Under the pieces are notes generated by a model, which worked only from the letters and a program-made list of their open reading frames with translations, searched no databases and had not been told where the DNA came from. 8,031 bases of DNA from an uncultured Clostridia bacterium. GTDB lineage: Bacteria; Bacillota; Clostridia; Oscillospirales; CAG-272. Each line of letters begins with the position of its first letter. Position 1 is the stretch's first letter. Below are positions 5,326 to 8,031 of this stretch, in pieces. The stretch spans positions 1-8,031 of the forward strand of contig CAMGCN010000030.1 of assembly GCA_946040935.1 (NCBI GenBank). The letters are read 5' to 3'. A program made the position numbers and the translations under genes.

Positions 5326-6430
5326 AACACAAAAACACCCCCGTGAACCGCTCATTCATATTACCAAGAGAACGAACCTTTCGGTAAAAAGCGGAATAAT
5401 AGTCCGGGCTGTTGCGGTTTTAGCGGCTCTTGTTGTCTGTGCTATTGTCACGAAAGTGCTCACAGGAGATAATCCCTTCTCTATTTTTGCTACCGTCTTC
5501 CACGGTGCCTTCGGAAAGGGAAGAGCTCTTGTCACCGTGCATGATGTTGCAATACTTTTGTGTATTTCCCTTGCGGTAACGCCGGCTTTCAAAATGCGAT
5601 TCTGGAATATCGGTGCAGAGGGACAGGTGCTTATGGGCTGTCTTGCCACCGCGGTATGTATGTTCACTTTGGGCGGCAAAATTTCTGACGCACTCCTTGT
5701 TTTGATTATGGTAATTTGTGCAGTGCTCACAGGCGTTGTTTGGGGCGTTATACCGGCGCTTTTTAAGGCATATTGGAATACAAATGAAACACTCTTTACC
5801 CTTATGATGAACTATGTTGCAATTCAGCTTATCGAGTTTTTCTTAAAGGTTGCCGATAAGAGCGGCTCAAACGTCGTCGGTCCCGACCTGCTCTCTCACG
5901 GCTGGCTTCCCGACTTGTTCGGAGTCAAGTATATACTTAACATTGCCGTCGTTGCTCTTATCACCCTCGCAATTTATATATATCTTCGTTACAGTAAACA
6001 CGGATATGAGATATCTGTTGTCGGCGAGAGTGAAAACACCGCGCGTTATATCGGAGTAAATGTAAAGAAAGTGATTATACGCACCATGGCGCTTTCAGGC
6101 GCTATCTGCGGTATTGCAGGTTTACTGCTGGTAGGCGGCTCTTCCCACTCGATTGACGCAAACCTGGCGGACGGACGCGGATTTACCGCCATAATGGTTT
6201 CATGGCTTGCGAAGTTTAATCCCCTGTATATGATACTCACCTCGTTTATGCTTGTTTTCCTTGCAAGGGGAGCTGATGAAGTTACTTCAAAGTTCGGACT
6301 TAACAGTGACTTTGCCGATATACTTACCGGTATTATCCTGTTTTTCATTATCGGCTGTGAATTCTTTATACAGTATCAGATACACTTCAATTTTCACAGG
6401 GAAAAGTCCCCTAAAGAGAAAGAGAGGTAA
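5318..6430 (+). CDS. ABC importer permease 1, BMP/nucleoside type (NupP-like)
   Basis: From ATG 5318 the product is 370 residues. It has a basic cytoplasmic N-terminus (~1-28) and about eight to ten hydrophobic segments. These include roughly 29-48, 77-92, 103-118, 124-148, 158-176, 204-224, 255-273, 302-317 and 333-352. The family signature NIGAEGQVLMG is at 97-107 and NETLFTLMMNYVA at 156-168. The segment GYEISVVGESENTARYIGV (229-247) is the cytoplasmic loop that contacts the ATPase in this family (BPD_transp_2, same clan as RbsC). The C-terminus is highly charged. It should form half of the membrane channel with the next gene's product. The gene overlaps the ATPase gene by 8 bases (ATPase stop 5323-5325) and ends 6 bases before permease 2. 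Substrate class is inferred from the binding protein and xpt rather than from the permease itself. Confidence 0.92.
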   Translation: MSKTQKHPREPLIHITKRTNLSVKSGIIVRAVAVLAALVVCAIVTKVLTGDNPFSIFATVFHGAFGKGRALVTVHDVAILLCISLAVTPAFKMRFWNIGAEGQVLMGCLATAVCMFTLGGKISDALLVLIMVICAVLTGVVWGVIPALFKAYWNTNETLFTLMMNYVAIQLIEFFLKVADKSGSNVVGPDLLSHGWLPDLFGVKYILNIAVVALITLAIYIYLRYSKHGYEISVVGESENTARYIGVNVKKVIIRTMALSGAICGIAGLLLVGGSSHSIDANLADGRGFTAIMVSWLAKFNPLYMILTSFMLVFLARGADEVTSKFGLNSDFADILTGIILFFIIGCEFFIQYQIHFNFHREKSPKEKER

Positions 6431-6436
6431 ACGGAT

Positions 6437-7417
6437 ATGGAATTGATTTGCGGTTTTATTCAGCGTGCCATCTTGCAGGGAACACCGCTTTTATACGGCG
6501 CGACAGGTGAGATCCTCACCGAAAAATCCGGTAATCTGAATCTGGGCATTCCCGGTATTATGTACATCGGCGCCATTTCGGGCGTTGTGGGCGGCTTTGT
6601 CTATCAGACGAACGCGGCGACTGTCGTGACATTGTGGGCTATTCTGATTCCGTTAATCTGCTGTCTTGCGGGCTCGCTTCTGACTTCGCTTATTTATTGT
6701 TTCCTTACAATAACCCTCAGGGCTAATCAGAATGTTACAGGTCTTGCGATAACGACTTTCGGCGTCGGAGTCGGCAACTTCTTCGGCGGTTCGCTCATTA
6801 AGATTATAAAGAGCGATGTACCTTATCTTTCCCTTACGAAAATTGCAAAGGCATATAAGATAACTCTTCCTTTTGCGGAGGATATGGGACCTATCGGCAA
6901 AGCGATTTTTTCTTACGGATTTATGGTATATCTTGCGATAATCATAGCTGTAGCTGTCAGCGTCTTTCTTAAGAGAACGAGAGCGGGACTCCACCTGCGT
7001 TCGGTAGGTGAAAATCCTGCGACTGCGGACGCCGCAGGAATAAATGTTACAAGACATAAATATTTTGCTACCTCTATCGGCGGCATGATTGCAGGACTCG
7101 GCGGACTGTTTTACATTATGGATTACAGTAACGGCATATGGTCAAATAACGGCTTCGGCGACCGTGGCTGGCTTGCGATCGCTATTGTCATATTTGCCAC
7201 GTGGAAGCCTCTTGTTGCGATAGTAGGTTCCTATCTGTTCGGCGCGCTGTATATTCTCTTTAATTATATTAATGTGCCCATACAGTTTTTGCCTCTTATA
7301 CAGATGCTTCCGTACATTGTTACCATAGTAGTGCTGGTTGCAGTCAGTATGCGTAAAAAACGCGAAAATCAGCCTCCTGCCTCTCTGGGACTTTCATATT
7401 TCAGAGAAGAGAGATAA
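6437..7417 (+). CDS. ABC importer permease 2, BMP/nucleoside type (NupQ-like)
   Basis: The 326-residue membrane protein is the second BPD_transp_2-type permease. The N-terminal signature GEILTEKSGNLNLGIPGIM (24-42) is characteristic of the NupQ-like partner. Hydrophobic segments follow at about 40-57, 63-92, 101-119, 158-177, 211-228, 244-256, 258-280 and 284-305. The ATPase-contact loop LHLRSVGENPATADAAGIN lies at 185-203. A short basic tail (SMRKKREN) ends the membrane part. AGAGAGG (6421-6427) lies 9 nt before the ATG and overlaps the end of permease 1, so translation is probably coupled. It pairs with permease 1 to form the channel. The gene ends in tandem TAA TAA (7415-7420), then terminator-like hairpins, so it is the last gene of the operon. 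Confidence 0.92.
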   Translation: MELICGFIQRAILQGTPLLYGATGEILTEKSGNLNLGIPGIMYIGAISGVVGGFVYQTNAATVVTLWAILIPLICCLAGSLLTSLIYCFLTITLRANQNVTGLAITTFGVGVGNFFGGSLIKIIKSDVPYLSLTKIAKAYKITLPFAEDMGPIGKAIFSYGFMVYLAIIIAVAVSVFLKRTRAGLHLRSVGENPATADAAGINVTRHKYFATSIGGMIAGLGGLFYIMDYSNGIWSNNGFGDRGWLAIAIVIFATWKPLVAIVGSYLFGALYILFNYINVPIQFLPLIQMLPYIVTIVVLVAVSMRKKRENQPPASLGLSYFREER

Positions 7418-7438
7418 TAAAAAAGCATCTCTGATTTT
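7401..7438 (+). terminator. Weak hairpin overlapping the end of permease 2
   Basis: TCAGAGA (7401-7407) pairs with TCTCTGA (7428-7434), followed by TTTT (7435-7438). An alternative 6-bp pairing is AGAGAT (7410-7415) with ATCTCT (7427-7432). The large loop and low GC make this a minor element beside the strong hairpin just downstream. Confidence 0.3.
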
Positions 7439-7439
7439 A

Positions 7440-7489
7440 ATATGCACCCCAAAAGTCATACACTTTTGGAGGTGCATATTTGTTTTATT
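7440..7489 (+). terminator. Long hairpin terminator at the operon end, between convergent genes
   Basis: A 9-bp lower stem (7440-7448 with 7471-7479) and an 8-bp upper stem (7449-7456 with 7462-7469) are separated only by one bulged A at 7470 and capped by a 5-nt loop CATAC (7457-7461). A T-rich run TTTGTTTTATT (7479-7489) follows on the + strand. It ends the importer operon. The near-symmetry and its place between convergent genes suggest it may also stop transcription from the minus strand, although the T-run on that side is poor. Confidence 0.75.
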
Positions 7490-7505
7490 GACAGAGAGAC
7501 GCCAT

Positions 7506-8031
7506 TTATCTTTTTATCGCATTTATAACTTCTGCTGTGCGCGCCGCATCCTCAAAGGAATTAAAAACTCCGAATGAAATGCGAACAGCGCCCGTTTCCG
7601 GCGTGCCGAGCGTTGAGTGGGCGAGAGGCGCGCAATGCAGGCCCGCTCTCACGTAAATTCCGTGAGAATCGAGAGCCTTTGCGGCGTCCTCTGAATTCAT
7701 ACCGTCTATGTTAAAAAGAACAACCGAAGAGGGCTTTTGCTCCTCTGCGTAGACGGTAATGCCTTTCATGGTTTTAAGATATCTTGTCATTTGAGCGCCG
7801 AGGGAATCTTCTTCTCTTGCGATTTTTTCGACGCCTAACGCGCGAACGAAAGAAAGCCCTTCGCCTAAGCCGACTATAGCAGGAACATTCAGCGTGCCTG
7901 CTTCGTATCTTTCGGGCAGGAAATCGGGCATGAAAGCATCTCGGGAGTTTACGCCGTTTCCTCCCTCAATGAGAGTTCTTGAGCGCGTGCAGACCTTGGC
8001 CGCCCTTTCGGAAAATATCACAAATCCGGTT
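7506..8031 (-). CDS. Class V aminotransferase / cysteine desulfurase family protein, C-terminal part (5' end outside window)
   Basis: The frame stays open on the minus strand past the window edge. About 174 C-terminal residues are visible, out of roughly 380 expected; the GTG at 8019-8021 is internal to the family alignment rather than the start. Visible signatures are TGFVIFSERA at the edge, LIEGGNGVNSRD, LPERYEAGTLNVPAIVGLG and RAGLHCAPLAH. The cysteine in that last motif (codon 7632-7634) is at the position of the desulfurase active-site Cys; RISFGVFNSFED follows near the end. These fit the cysteine desulfurase-like group of fold-type I PLP enzymes, which take sulfur from cysteine as a persulfide and release alanine. 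The PLP-binding lysine should lie just upstream of the visible part, so it cannot be checked. The gene converges on the importer operon and has no evident functional link to it. SufS/Csd versus the EF2568-like family cannot be separated here. Confidence 0.85.
   Translation of the reverse strand, partial: TGFVIFSERAAKVCTRSRTLIEGGNGVNSRDAFMPDFLPERYEAGTLNVPAIVGLGEGLSFVRALGVEKIAREEDSLGAQMTRYLKTMKGITVYAEEQKPSSVVLFNIDGMNSEDAAKALDSHGIYVRAGLHCAPLAHSTLGTPETGAVRISFGVFNSFEDAARTAEVINAIKR

Overview
The window looks like a chromosomal segment of a spore-forming, low-to-mid GC Clostridia-type Firmicute, probably from the Oscillospiraceae/Ruminococcaceae or Lachnospiraceae range. The evidence is the end of a YabQ spore-cortex gene followed by a DivIC/FtsB-type septum gene (an order typical of endospore formers), a class I fumarate hydratase alpha subunit, and a Gram-positive BMP-type nucleoside ABC importer with strong GGAGG-type ribosome binding sites. 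Assigning a genus is beyond what can be read here.

Layout. Bases 1-353 are the 3' part of yabQ, ending in a lysine-rich tail coded by A-tracts. A near-consensus vegetative promoter (355-383) lies immediately after its stop codon. It drives a ~130-nt structured leader, then divIC (521-790) and a fumarate hydratase alpha-subunit gene (792-1637). The beta-subunit gene expected next is absent. A second near-consensus promoter (1708-1736), with a perfect 14-bp palindrome over its -10/+1 region, precedes xpt (1781-2350), xanthine phosphoribosyltransferase. A complete BMP-family importer follows on the same strand: lipoprotein binding protein (2402-3700), intergenic hairpin terminator (3711-3749), tandem-domain ATPase (3787-5325) and two permeases (5318-6430 and 6437-7417). 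A long hairpin terminator (7440-7489) closes the unit. From the opposite strand, a gene for a class V aminotransferase/cysteine desulfurase-like protein (7506 to the window edge) converges on it; its N-terminal half lies outside the window.

How it fits together. The xpt plus BMP-importer block reads as a purine salvage locus: a surface lipoprotein captures a purine nucleoside or related purine, the ABC transporter imports it, and Xpt converts xanthine (a product of guanine deamination or nucleoside breakdown) plus PRPP to XMP. The hairpin after the binding-protein gene would allow much more binding protein than transporter core. The ATPase has one consensus and one degenerate ATP site.

I see no defence system, mobile element, CRISPR array, tRNA or rRNA, and no clearly undescribed system. 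The best second looks are the fumarate hydratase alpha gene without its beta partner, the structured divIC leader with a 43-codon open frame ending in a TAATG overlap, the palindrome over the xpt promoter, and the long hairpin at the 3' end of the importer operon.
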